From NCBI GenBank assembly GCA_964617665.1, contig CAZUAH010000277.1, positions 1-17,975 of the forward strand: 17,975 bases of DNA, given 5' to 3'. Shown in pieces: positions 7,996 through 14,414 of this stretch (position 1 is its first letter; every line of letters begins with the position of its first letter). The position numbers were made by a program, and so were the translations under genes. The notes under the pieces were generated by a model. The model did no database searches. It was not told the DNA's origin and saw only the letters and a program-made list of their open reading frames with translations. This DNA is from JADHUC01 sp964617665. Its GTDB lineage: Bacteria > Planctomycetota > Planctomycetia > Pirellulales > Pirellulaceae.

Positions 7996-9093
7996 TCACG
8001 GCTGGGTGGAGATCATTCGCTCACCCAGAAAACGCATCAACGGGCCGACTAACTCCAGCGATCGCTCTAGCAACTGAGGATCGCTTTTGCGGGGATGTGG
8101 CGGCACCTCGCTGTAGTCCTGCTTCTTGAACCTGCGGTCCCCGGGTTTGTGCAGGCTAGCTTGAAGTGATTCAGGGATATCAACTCGCTGCCACTTCATG
8201 ACCTTTTCGAACTGCTGCTTTTCGGCGTTGTATTCGACCGTCCTGAGGACCAACGCCTCCCGATACACCTTGACAATCTTGAATCCATGCCGGGGATTGG
8301 GGCCCAATCCAGGGCAAACCAAGCATTGGAGCCTACCCAACCTGAATTCCACGTCTGCGTGCAGGTGTCCACAGAAGGTGGCAATCACATTGGGATGCTC
8401 CTCCAACATCTTCCGCGTCTTGTCGGCGTCGAGGAACGACGGAGGAGCAATGGTCTCGTGTATCAGAAACAAGGTAGGCCGGTTCCCGTTACGCTTCAGA
8501 TCCTTGCGCATCCACCCCCACGTCGACTCGTCGAAAACCGCTCGTCCTTCAACGCCGTACGTGCACCGATCGAGCGACGCGAACAGGAAATGCACACCGC
8601 CGTAGTCGAAGCTGAACTGATATGCTCCGAAAACCTTCTCGAAGTCCTGCGGCCAGTCGTCGCCGGGGATGATGACGTACGGCGTGCGGAGGTTCTGATC
8701 AAGAAACTGCTTCAGGAAGAGCTGTCTGCGAAACGTGACGGGTGGAATACGCCCCCGAAAATCGAACTCGGGCGCAAAAGCATTGTTGTCACCCGTGATC
8801 ATAACGAAATGAGGATCGACTTTTCCGTCGACGTAGCGAAGTGCCTTCTTCAGAAGCTCCAAACGCGACCCGTCAAGGTGAAAGTCGGACATCCACACGA
8901 ACGTGAAGAGAGGCGATGATTCAAGCTTGGCCCAATTCGGCTTCTCCGGCAGTGGCTGGATTTCCATTTTCTGCAGAGCTTCCCGCACGGCATCGCGGAT
9001 GGATGGCTCGCCTGAAAGAGCCGACCGCGCAGCCGTCAAGGCACAAGCGATCACCACAAGTTGCAGCATCGAGTGTCTGGCACGAGGTTTCAT
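7996..9093 (-). CDS. Exported calcineurin-like metallophosphoesterase with an altered GNHD motif
   Basis: This is a 365-residue protein with an N-terminal hydrophobic signal (about 9-27, ending ALSGEP), so it is probably exported. It belongs to the binuclear metallophosphoesterase superfamily. Visible metal motifs are D70-F-H72 in SDFHLD, GDNN at 101-104, H212 in LIHET and GHLH at 242-245. The central GNHD motif, which normally supplies a bridging-metal Asn and a catalytic His, reads GDDW (144-147). This may weaken or change catalysis. A C-terminal stretch of about 80 residues is basic and not recognised. The ATG at 9093 has AGGGA nine bases upstream (9103-9107). The gene converges on the AOR gene with only 20 bases between them, and the two are probably unrelated in function. 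Substrate unknown; phosphodiesters, nucleotides or phospholipids are all possible. Confidence 0.85.
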   Translation of the reverse strand: MKPRARHSMLQLVVIACALTAARSALSGEPSIRDAVREALQKMEIQPLPEKPNWAKLESSPLFTFVWMSDFHLDGSRLELLKKALRYVDGKVDPHFVMITGDNNAFAPEFDFRGRIPPVTFRRQLFLKQFLDQNLRTPYVIIPGDDWPQDFEKVFGAYQFSFDYGGVHFLFASLDRCTYGVEGRAVFDESTWGWMRKDLKRNGNRPTLFLIHETIAPPSFLDADKTRKMLEEHPNVIATFCGHLHADVEFRLGRLQCLVCPGLGPNPRHGFKIVKVYREALVLRTVEYNAEKQQFEKVMKWQRVDIPESLQASLHKPGDRRFKKQDYSEVPPHPRKSDPQLLERSLELVGPLMRFLGERMISTQP

Positions 9094-9279
9094 GGCATGA
9101 AGTCCCTAACGACCGTCGGCCTCGGAACGTCAGTGCATATTGTCGAACGAAACGGCAAATCGCACAGGGCCGAGCTGAGCGCGTCGAAGGAAATGGGAAC
9201 GATGGTGCACGACGTCGCGACTGCGAGCTTGCAGTAGTTTGGTTCTATGAGAGAATGTTGGTGAAACTTCCGTTCGTTT

Positions 9280-9283
9280 GGAG
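9280..9283 (+). promoter_or_regulatory. Ribosome binding site deciding the hydratase start
   Basis: GGAG lies eight bases before ATG 9292. An adjoining in-frame TTG at 9289 would also open the frame, but it is closer than ideal and weaker than ATG. Confidence 0.6.
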
Positions 9284-9291
9284 ACTCGTTG

Positions 9292-10071
9292 ATGTGTCAT
9301 CTGGAAAAGGTCGCCAAGGCGTTCCTGCAAATCCACTTGTCGAAGAAGCTCGACCCGTCGTTCGAGTTCGATCTAGGCACATTGTCGATTGACGATGCTT
9401 ATGAAGTCCAGCGGCAGGTGATTGCTGCTCGTGAGGCTAGGGGCGAGCAGGTGGTCGGCCACAAGGTTGGCTGTACGAGCAGAGCCATTCGGCAGCAGTT
9501 TGGCCTGAACGAACCGATCTGTGGTCAGCTAATGGCCCCACATATCCACTACGGCAACGCGGTGTTCGACTGGAGCGACTACATTGATTTGGCTGTGGAA
9601 CCCGAGTTCGTTTTCAGGATTGGGCGGGACGTGCAGTCGGGAATCCGAGATCAGGAGGAACTACTCGAGGTCATCGAATGGGTCGCACCAGGAATCGAGG
9701 TTCACAACTACAGGTTCTGGTTTGGCGAGCCGACTTCGCAAGAATTGATCGCCTCCAACGGCATCTTTGCGGGTCTTGTCGTTGGCGAGCGAAGGACTTC
9801 GCCCGCGGAACTCGATTTTGATTTGGAGGGCGTTGGGATTTTCCGCAATGACGAGTTGGCGGCGTCGGGAATCGGCGCCGAGATTATGGGTGGACCGCTG
9901 AAGTCGCTGCGGTGGCTTGCCAATCATCTCCTGAGCCGAGGCGAGCACCTTCAGGCCGGACAACTGGTGATCCCCGGCTCCCCGGTGAAACTGGTGTCGG
10001 CCGATCCCGGTGATCGGACCGTCGCACGTTTCACTCGAATCGGGAGCGTTGAGGCCGAGTTCTCAGCTTAG
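9292..10071 (+). CDS. 2-keto-4-pentenoate hydratase-like protein (FAH superfamily)
   Basis: This 259-residue protein is close to the usual length of MhpD-type hydratases (about 260). That family adds water to 2-hydroxypenta-2,4-dienoate-type intermediates in meta-cleavage pathways; related members are decarboxylases. The family signature VGHKVGCTSRAIRQQFGLNEP lies near residues 55-75, with K58 in the expected place. E103 and E105 in VEPEFVF and E136 in GIEVHN match the three acidic divalent-metal ligands of the fold. A typical C-terminal GSPVKLVSADPGD turn is present. It is the first gene of a trio, followed by two small cupins at gaps of 35 and 26 bases. No ring-cleavage dioxygenase, aldolase or dehydrogenase of a meta pathway is visible, so the true substrate is uncertain. 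A role in another keto-acid pathway, or in ureido-acid metabolism, cannot be excluded. Confidence 0.88.
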   Translation: MCHLEKVAKAFLQIHLSKKLDPSFEFDLGTLSIDDAYEVQRQVIAAREARGEQVVGHKVGCTSRAIRQQFGLNEPICGQLMAPHIHYGNAVFDWSDYIDLAVEPEFVFRIGRDVQSGIRDQEELLEVIEWVAPGIEVHNYRFWFGEPTSQELIASNGIFAGLVVGERRTSPAELDFDLEGVGIFRNDELAASGIGAEIMGGPLKSLRWLANHLLSRGEHLQAGQLVIPGSPVKLVSADPGDRTVARFTRIGSVEAEFSA

Positions 10072-10095
10072 AATGGCATGCGTCGCTATCCATCT

Positions 10096-10100
10096 AGGAG
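10096..10100 (+). promoter_or_regulatory. Ribosome binding site supporting a GTG start
   Basis: AGGAG lies six bases before GTG 10107 and supports GTG initiation of the first cupin gene. Confidence 0.7.
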
Positions 10101-10106
10101 ACCGTC

Positions 10107-10421
10107 GTGGAAGAATGCAGAGTTGACTTTGATTCCCTGGAATGGCAATCGCCGTTGCCAGGTGCCCGATTCAAAGCCTATCAGGAGGATGGGCGTAGAC
10201 TACGTCTCGTTGAGTTCACCAAAGACTTCACTGAACCTGAATGGTGCACAAAGGGGCACATTGGCTACGTTCTCGCGGGAGAAATGGCGATTGATCTTGA
10301 CGGTCGTGTTGTTCACTACTCGGCTGGTGACGGCATCTTCATTTCAGCGGGAGAGGGCAGCAAGCATAAGGTGAAGGTCTTGACAGACGTCGTACGGTTG
10401 ATCGCGGTCGAGGACGTGTAG
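10107..10421 (+). CDS. Small single-domain cupin with incomplete metal site
   Basis: This is a 104-residue cupin, the size of a single double-stranded beta-helix domain. It starts with GTG, backed by a strong AGGAG. Cupin motif 1 is recognisable in HIGYVLAGEMAIDLDG (51-66), but the usual HxH pair is missing; only C47 and H51 lie in that area. Motif 2 is GDGIFISAGEGSKHKVKV (74-91), with H87 in the usual third-histidine position. It may bind metal weakly, use a cysteine ligand, or have a non-metal role. It lies 35 bases after the hydratase gene and 26 bases before a second cupin gene, so it probably belongs to the same operon. No specific function can be assigned. Confidence 0.85.
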   Translation: MEECRVDFDSLEWQSPLPGARFKAYQEDGRRLRLVEFTKDFTEPEWCTKGHIGYVLAGEMAIDLDGRVVHYSAGDGIFISAGEGSKHKVKVLTDVVRLIAVEDV

Positions 10422-10433
10422 GCAGGCAGAGAC

Positions 10434-10438
10434 AGGAG
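10434..10438 (+). promoter_or_regulatory. Ribosome binding site of the second cupin gene
   Basis: AGGAG lies nine bases before ATG 10448. Confidence 0.6.
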
Positions 10439-10447
10439 CCAATACCA

Positions 10448-10798
10448 ATGGACGAAGAGCCTTTCTTTCCGGAGATCATTGCCAGCTTGCCGCCGGCGGA
10501 ACTACCGATCGCGGGCGTGTCGTCTTATCTGTTCCAAGGCGAGCGTCAGCAGTTCATCTTCATGACCTTTGACAAGGACGTTGCGGTTCCCGAGCACTCT
10601 CACGAGGCCCAGTGGGGTGTCGTATTGGATGGACGGATCGAGCTGACCATCGGCGGCGAACAGCGCGTGCTGACGAAGGGGGACACGTACTTCATCCCGA
10701 AAGATGTCCCACACAGTGCCAAAATCGAGCGGGGCTACAAAGACCTGACGCTATTCAATCAGAAGGATCGGTATCGGCCGGAGGACTCCCAAGGGTAA
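10448..10798 (+). CDS. Small single-domain cupin with HxH metal motif
   Basis: This is a 116-residue cupin_2-type protein. Motif 1 is PEHSHEAQWGVVLDG, giving H50 and H52; the usual glutamate three to four residues later is replaced by Q55 or possibly served by E53. Motif 2 is GDTYFIPKDVPHSAKI, with H89. This gives a nearly complete three-histidine metal site, so it may be a small metal-dependent enzyme or a ligand-binding protein. It is the last gene of the hydratase-cupin-cupin group. The two cupins are distinct from each other, so they are unlikely to be a recent duplication. About 490 bases separate it from the sigma-54 promoter of the urt genes. No specific substrate can be named. Confidence 0.88.
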   Translation: MDEEPFFPEIIASLPPAELPIAGVSSYLFQGERQQFIFMTFDKDVAVPEHSHEAQWGVVLDGRIELTIGGEQRVLTKGDTYFIPKDVPHSAKIERGYKDLTLFNQKDRYRPEDSQG

Positions 10799-11017
10799 CG
10801 CCGAACGCACGGACTATCTGGCTGGAGAGATCGAAGAGGAAGAGACAGGACACCACTGAACGCGCTGCCCATCCTTTCTTGGCCCAAAGTCCGTGATCAA
10901 ATGGCCAACCTACTCCCGCAGGGCCGATCACGCGATCATCCCTCCCACGGGCTGTGTTTCGGTTTTCGTCCGAATCTCCAGGATCACCGCCCTTTCACCG
11001 ATATTACGGCGCTCAAC

Positions 11018-11041
11018 GCGGAAGAGACTTACGATTTCCGC
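11018..11041. repeat. Inverted repeat upstream of urtA
   Basis: GCGGAA at 11018-11023 pairs with TTCCGC at 11036-11041 across a 12-base loop. It is five bases before a longer hairpin. It may be part of a structured or protein-binding region. Confidence 0.3.
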
Positions 11042-11045
11042 TTGG

Positions 11046-11083
11046 ACGGGCGTCGACTCCGTGACGAAGGTCTCAACGCCCGT
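11046..11083. repeat. Eight-base-arm inverted repeat upstream of urtA
   Basis: ACGGGCGT at 11046-11053 is the exact reverse complement of ACGCCCGT at 11076-11083. One mismatch inward, GA (11055-11056) pairs with TC (11073-11074). The loop is about 16-22 bases. No T-run follows, so it is not a classic terminator. It lies about 200 bases before the sigma-54 promoter. Confidence 0.4.
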
Positions 11084-11100
11084 TCCCGACAGAGTTCATG

Positions 11101-11111
11101 CCGTAATACGG
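11101..11111. repeat. Palindromic site CCGTA-A-TACGG
   Basis: Five-base arms flank one central base. It lies about 175 bases upstream of the -24 element and is a possible regulator half-site pair. Confidence 0.25.
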
Positions 11112-11155
11112 TTTCACAGGCGTCGAACAACTTACGCGAAGTTGGCGCTCGGCAG

Positions 11156-11179
11156 GCACGACTGGTTACACGCTCGTGC
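11156..11179. repeat. GCACGA...TCGTGC inverted repeat upstream of the sigma-54 promoter
   Basis: GCACGA at 11156-11161 and TCGTGC at 11174-11179 are exact reverse complements separated by 12 bases. The arms resemble the GCAC/GTGC ends of enterobacterial NtrC sites, but the spacer is nine bases too long. It lies 107 bases before the -24 element, a normal enhancer position. It is only a candidate activator site. Confidence 0.3.
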
Positions 11180-11285
11180 ATTCAGTTACTTGGGCGTAGC
11201 ACAAAGTAGCGCAGTCCCGGCTCTCTGTTCACCATCATTGGTCAAAGATCTCCTCCTTCTCCTGATACGACCGTGTTTCGCGCTT

Positions 11286-11300
11286 TGGCACATCGTTTGC
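11286..11300 (+). promoter_or_regulatory. Sigma-54 (RpoN) -24/-12 promoter of urtA
   Basis: TGGCAC at 11286-11291 and TTGC at 11297-11300 are separated by five bases. The invariant GG (11287-11288) and GC (11299-11300) are exactly ten bases apart, as sigma-54 requires. It matches the consensus in all ten core positions. Transcription should begin near 11312, giving a leader of about 96 bases before urtA. Sigma-54 promoters need an enhancer-binding ATPase and are common for nitrogen genes. Confidence 0.8.
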
Positions 11301-11394
11301 CTCTCAAGCGCATCGTCATCCTTGCAGCGGACGAAACAGAGCCACTTGATCCGAACAACTGCAAAGGGGAAACCATCCGTAACTCCAAACCAAA

Positions 11395-11400
11395 AAGGAG
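11395..11400 (+). promoter_or_regulatory. Ribosome binding site deciding the urtA start
   Basis: AAGGAG lies seven bases before ATG 11408. This start directly yields a lipoprotein signal peptide, unlike the longer in-frame opening at 11273. Confidence 0.8.
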
Positions 11401-11407
11401 ACGTACG

Positions 11408-12670
11408 ATGTTGAGACGACAAACTGTCCATGGGATTCTTCTTCTTGTCGGAACGATTCCGATTGCCGGCTGCCTTCGATCCAACGATGGCGGTCGACTT
11501 TCAGAAGTAATTGATGAAGGTGAAGCCGAAACTGTCAAGATCGGCGTTCTTCACTCCCTATCAGGCACTATGGCCATTTCTGAAACATCGCTTCGCGATG
11601 TCGTTCTGATGGCGGTGGAGGAAATAAACGCGGAAGGGGGCGTTCTCGGCAAGCAGATCGAACCGACTGTCGTCGACCCGGCCTCCAATTGGGATCTATT
11701 CGCTGAGAAGGCTAAGGAATTGCTGCTGAAAGAGAAGGTTGCAGCCGTCTTCGGCTGCTGGACATCCGTCAGCCGTAAGTCGGTGTTGCCTGTGTTTGAA
11801 GCTCACAACGGCTTGCTCTTCTATCCCGTGCAGTACGAGGGTGAGGAGCAGAGTCCGAACATCTTCTACACGGGAGCAACGCCGAACCAGCAGTTGATTC
11901 CCGCCGCCGGCTACCTCATGTCCGAGGAAGGCGGCTCCTGCAAGAAGTTCTACCTGCTCGGCACGGATTATGTCTTTCCGCGTACTGCAAACAGGATTCT
12001 CAAGGCCTACTTGCTTGCGCAAGGAATCCCAGAGTCAAACATCGTTGAAGAGTACACTCCGTTCGGACATGCGGACTATCAGACAATCGTCGCGAAGATC
12101 AAGAAATTCGCCGAGAGTGGCAATGCGGCGGTTCTCTCTACGATCAACGGCGACAGCAATGTGCCCTTCTATAAGGAGTTTGCCAACCAGGGTCTGACGG
12201 CCGACGACGTCCCGATCATGGCATTTTCCGTGGCCGAGGACGAATTGCGGTCCATGGAGACGGAAGCTCTGGTCGGACACTTGGCGGCATGGAACTACTT
12301 CCAGGCGTTGGATACGCCGGAGAACGAGGAGTTCGTAACAAGATTCAAGGAATACTGCGCGAAGAAGAATCTCCCCGGTGGTGATGATCGAGTCACTGAC
12401 GATCCCATCGAAGCGGCCTACTTCGGAGTGTACGTCTGGAAGGCTGCGGTGGAGAAAGCCGGGTCATTCGACGTGGACAGAGTCAAGGAGGCGGTCCTTG
12501 GATTGCGCTTCGATGCTCCGGGAGGGCCCAAGCAAATGCACGCGGTCAATCACCACACGCACAAGCCCGTCTACGTGGGAGAGATCCGCGCGGACGGCCA
12601 GTTTGACGCAATCTGGAAAAGCGACGGGCTCGTCGAACCGGAAGCATACAGCCGGTATTTGAAGGGCTGA
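11408..12670 (+). CDS. urtA: Urea ABC transporter substrate-binding lipoprotein UrtA
   Basis: This 420-residue protein is the periplasmic receptor of a urea-type ABC importer (Peripla_BP_5/Leu-Ile-Val-type fold). ATG 11408 is chosen because of AAGGAG upstream and because it opens a lipoprotein signal ending in IAGC, so C22 should be lipidated. Blocks typical of UrtA are clear: IGVLHSLSGTMAISETSL, VFGCWTSVSRKSVLPVFE, GLLFYPVQYEGEE, GTDYVFPRT, STINGDSNVPFYKEF, and GHLAAWNYFQALDTPEN. These separate it from branched-chain amino acid receptors, although short-chain amide receptors (FmdD/AmiC-like) are close relatives. It is first in the urt cluster and has its own sigma-54 promoter. An in-frame opening at 11273 is rejected because it would begin upstream of that promoter. 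Confidence 0.95.
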   Translation: MLRRQTVHGILLLVGTIPIAGCLRSNDGGRLSEVIDEGEAETVKIGVLHSLSGTMAISETSLRDVVLMAVEEINAEGGVLGKQIEPTVVDPASNWDLFAEKAKELLLKEKVAAVFGCWTSVSRKSVLPVFEAHNGLLFYPVQYEGEEQSPNIFYTGATPNQQLIPAAGYLMSEEGGSCKKFYLLGTDYVFPRTANRILKAYLLAQGIPESNIVEEYTPFGHADYQTIVAKIKKFAESGNAAVLSTINGDSNVPFYKEFANQGLTADDVPIMAFSVAEDELRSMETEALVGHLAAWNYFQALDTPENEEFVTRFKEYCAKKNLPGGDDRVTDDPIEAAYFGVYVWKAAVEKAGSFDVDRVKEAVLGLRFDAPGGPKQMHAVNHHTHKPVYVGEIRADGQFDAIWKSDGLVEPEAYSRYLKG

Positions 12671-12733
12671 AACTGTTCACTCAATTATGGAAACGTCTGG
12701 TGTCGATATCAACGGCTCAGGCCTGGCAATTGT

Positions 12734-12738
12734 GGAGG
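12734..12738 (+). promoter_or_regulatory. Ribosome binding site deciding the urtB start
   Basis: GGAGG lies five bases before GTG 12744. The upstream in-frame ATG at 12687 has no such site. Confidence 0.7.
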
Positions 12739-12743
12739 TTGAC

Positions 12744-14414
12744 GTGATCCGGCTTGCCCTTATCACTGCCGCACTGGTCGTCGCCGCGAACGGGCTAGGG
12801 ATGACCGCCGAACCCGCGCAGGCGCCGGCCGACGCCCCGAAAACGCTGTTGTCGGCCTTGATCGGGGCGACGACCAGCGACGAACGGCTGGCCTTGTATG
12901 ACAGAATTCGTGAATCAGAGACTCCAGTTCTGATTCATGCCTTGGAGGCCTACAAGGCCGGTCTTCTGGGGATCCAGGACGGCGAGCCCGCAATATACGG
13001 CTCTCGGAACGACCTGGGAGCCGGCCGCCGAGTCTATCCGGTTCTGGATGCGCTCACCGGCCGACCGGTTGTGTCGCCGGCAGGCAAGCCGGCATTCGTT
13101 GATGCGCCGAGTGCCACGCGGAAGGCGCCCCGCGCCGAACGCAAGATCATTGGCAGATTGGTATCGCGGCTCATGTTGTTCCATCCTGATGCACGGCAAC
13201 GTACGGATGCCATCACCCAAGCCGGCGAACGGGCCGAGAAGGACGTGTTGGACCTGCTTCATGGTCAACTCGCGGCAAATCCCCATGACTCATGCAGCTA
13301 CGAACTACGCGTCGCGATTGCCAGGATCGAACTCGCCCACGGCGACCGGCCAGCGAAATTGGCCGCGGCCAGGATGCTGTGCGAACTGACACCTCTCGGG
13401 GCGGCAGACGCACTTAACGAGGTCCGGCAGGTGGCCGGGGAGGAAGGGGACCGTGAACTCGTCGTGGCAATCAACGAAGCACTCGCCGCAATCGGGTGCC
13501 ATCAACGCCGAATTAGTCTGATTCAGAATACGTTTTCCGGAGCATCGCTGGCCAGTATCTTGATCCTCATGGCGCTCGGTCTGTCAATCATTTTTGGACT
13601 GATGCGAGTCATCAATATGGCGCACGGCGAGTTTATGATGATTGGCGCGTTCACGGCATTCGGTGTCAGCGAATGCTTCAAGAGATTCCTGCCATCGTCC
13701 CTGTTCGATCTTTACTGGCTGCTTGCGATGCCGATGGCATTTGTCGCCGCGGCCGCCGTCGGATGGCTATGCGAAGTGATCATCGTCCGCCGCTTATACG
13801 GCCGGCAGCTTGATTCGTTGCTCGCGACATTTGGCATTAGCCTAGTGCTGATCCAAGTCGTTCGGTTGATTTTCGGTGATACAACCGCCCTAACTCCACC
13901 GAGTTGGTTTGAGGGCGGTTGGGAGGTCGGACGCGGCTTAGTTCTGCCGTGGAATCGCCTCTTCATCATCGCGTATTGCGGCGTGTGCGTCGGACTCACC
14001 TACCTCGTGCTCTACCGGAGTAAGTTCGGGCTTCTCCTCCGGGCGACGACGCTTGATCGAGAGACGGCTGCCTCACTCGGTATCAATACCCGCCGTATCG
14101 ACAGTCTAGCTTTCGCCTTGGGGACCGGGTTAGCTGGCTTGGCGGGCTGCGCCGTCATCCTGTTTGATAAACTCAATCCCCAAATGGGGCAAGGATACAT
14201 CGTAGACAGTTTCTTGGTGGTCGTGTTGGGCGGAGTTGACAAGCTGTTCGGCGTGATCGCCGCGGGCAGCGGACTCGGTTTCATAAACAAGTACATCGAG
14301 CCGTGGCTACAAGCTGTGTACGGAAAAATCGCCGTGCTGATGCTTGTCGTTGTCGTTCTTCGTTGGCGGCCGAGGGGCCTGTTCGCAGACAAAGGGAGAC
14401 TGGCCGATGAGTAA
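12744..14414 (+). CDS. urtB: Urea ABC transporter permease UrtB with long N-terminal extracytoplasmic region
   Basis: This is an inner-membrane permease of the LivH-like family, 556 residues from GTG 12744. An ATG at 12687 would add 19 residues but lacks a ribosome site, while GTG 12744 has GGAGG and opens directly into a signal peptide (IRLALITAALVVAANGLGMTA). Residues about 25-250 form the helical, soluble extension known in UrtB proteins, which should sit outside the membrane. The transport domain begins near 258 and contains LGLSIIFGLMRVINMAHGEFMMIGA, typical of LivH/UrtB. Conserved blocks follow, such as LLATFGISLVL and DSFLVVVLGGVDKLFGVIAAG. It lies 73 bases after urtA and overlaps urtC by eight bases, which suggests translational coupling. 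Confidence 0.94.
   Translation: MIRLALITAALVVAANGLGMTAEPAQAPADAPKTLLSALIGATTSDERLALYDRIRESETPVLIHALEAYKAGLLGIQDGEPAIYGSRNDLGAGRRVYPVLDALTGRPVVSPAGKPAFVDAPSATRKAPRAERKIIGRLVSRLMLFHPDARQRTDAITQAGERAEKDVLDLLHGQLAANPHDSCSYELRVAIARIELAHGDRPAKLAAARMLCELTPLGAADALNEVRQVAGEEGDRELVVAINEALAAIGCHQRRISLIQNTFSGASLASILILMALGLSIIFGLMRVINMAHGEFMMIGAFTAFGVSECFKRFLPSSLFDLYWLLAMPMAFVAAAAVGWLCEVIIVRRLYGRQLDSLLATFGISLVLIQVVRLIFGDTTALTPPSWFEGGWEVGRGLVLPWNRLFIIAYCGVCVGLTYLVLYRSKFGLLLRATTLDRETAASLGINTRRIDSLAFALGTGLAGLAGCAVILFDKLNPQMGQGYIVDSFLVVVLGGVDKLFGVIAAGSGLGFINKYIEPWLQAVYGKIAVLMLVVVVLRWRPRGLFADKGRLADE
14394..14398 (+). promoter_or_regulatory. Ribosome binding site deciding the urtC start
   Basis: GGGAG lies eight bases before ATG 14407, inside the end of urtB. 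It favours this start over an in-frame TTG at 14344. Confidence 0.65.

Larger units (their letters stand above)
10799..11407. other. 609-base intergenic regulatory region upstream of urtA
   Basis: No convincing gene is seen. Open frames at 10893-11414 and 10901-11209 have no recognisable motif and overlap the promoter or the urtA start. The region holds a sigma-54 promoter at 11286-11300 and several inverted repeats (11018-11041, 11046-11083, 11101-11111, 11156-11179) at 107-268 bases upstream of it. That is the distance at which enhancer sites for sigma-54 activators usually lie. Conserved sequence blocks of the guanidine-I riboswitch were looked for and not found. No terminator for the cupin gene was recognised. 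Confidence 0.55.

Noticed and set aside
8287..8919. Plus-strand open frame of 210 codons opposite the phosphoesterase gene
   Set aside because: It lies within the metallophosphoesterase, whose metal motifs are on the minus strand.
11156..11179. Canonical NtrC site
   Set aside because: The arms look similar, but the 12-base spacer does not match the three-base spacer of enterobacterial NtrC sites. It is kept only as a generic inverted repeat.
11273..11407. Longer N-terminus for UrtA
   Set aside because: It would begin upstream of the sigma-54 promoter, and the lipoprotein signal and AAGGAG both point to ATG 11408.
10799..11407. Guanidine-I (ykkC) riboswitch upstream of urtA
   Set aside because: The conserved ACGG and GGACAAAAG-type blocks were not found in this region.
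10893..11414. Open frames of 173 and 102 codons between the second cupin and urtA
   Set aside because: Neither has a recognisable motif or ribosome site. The longer one runs through the sigma-54 promoter and the urtA start.
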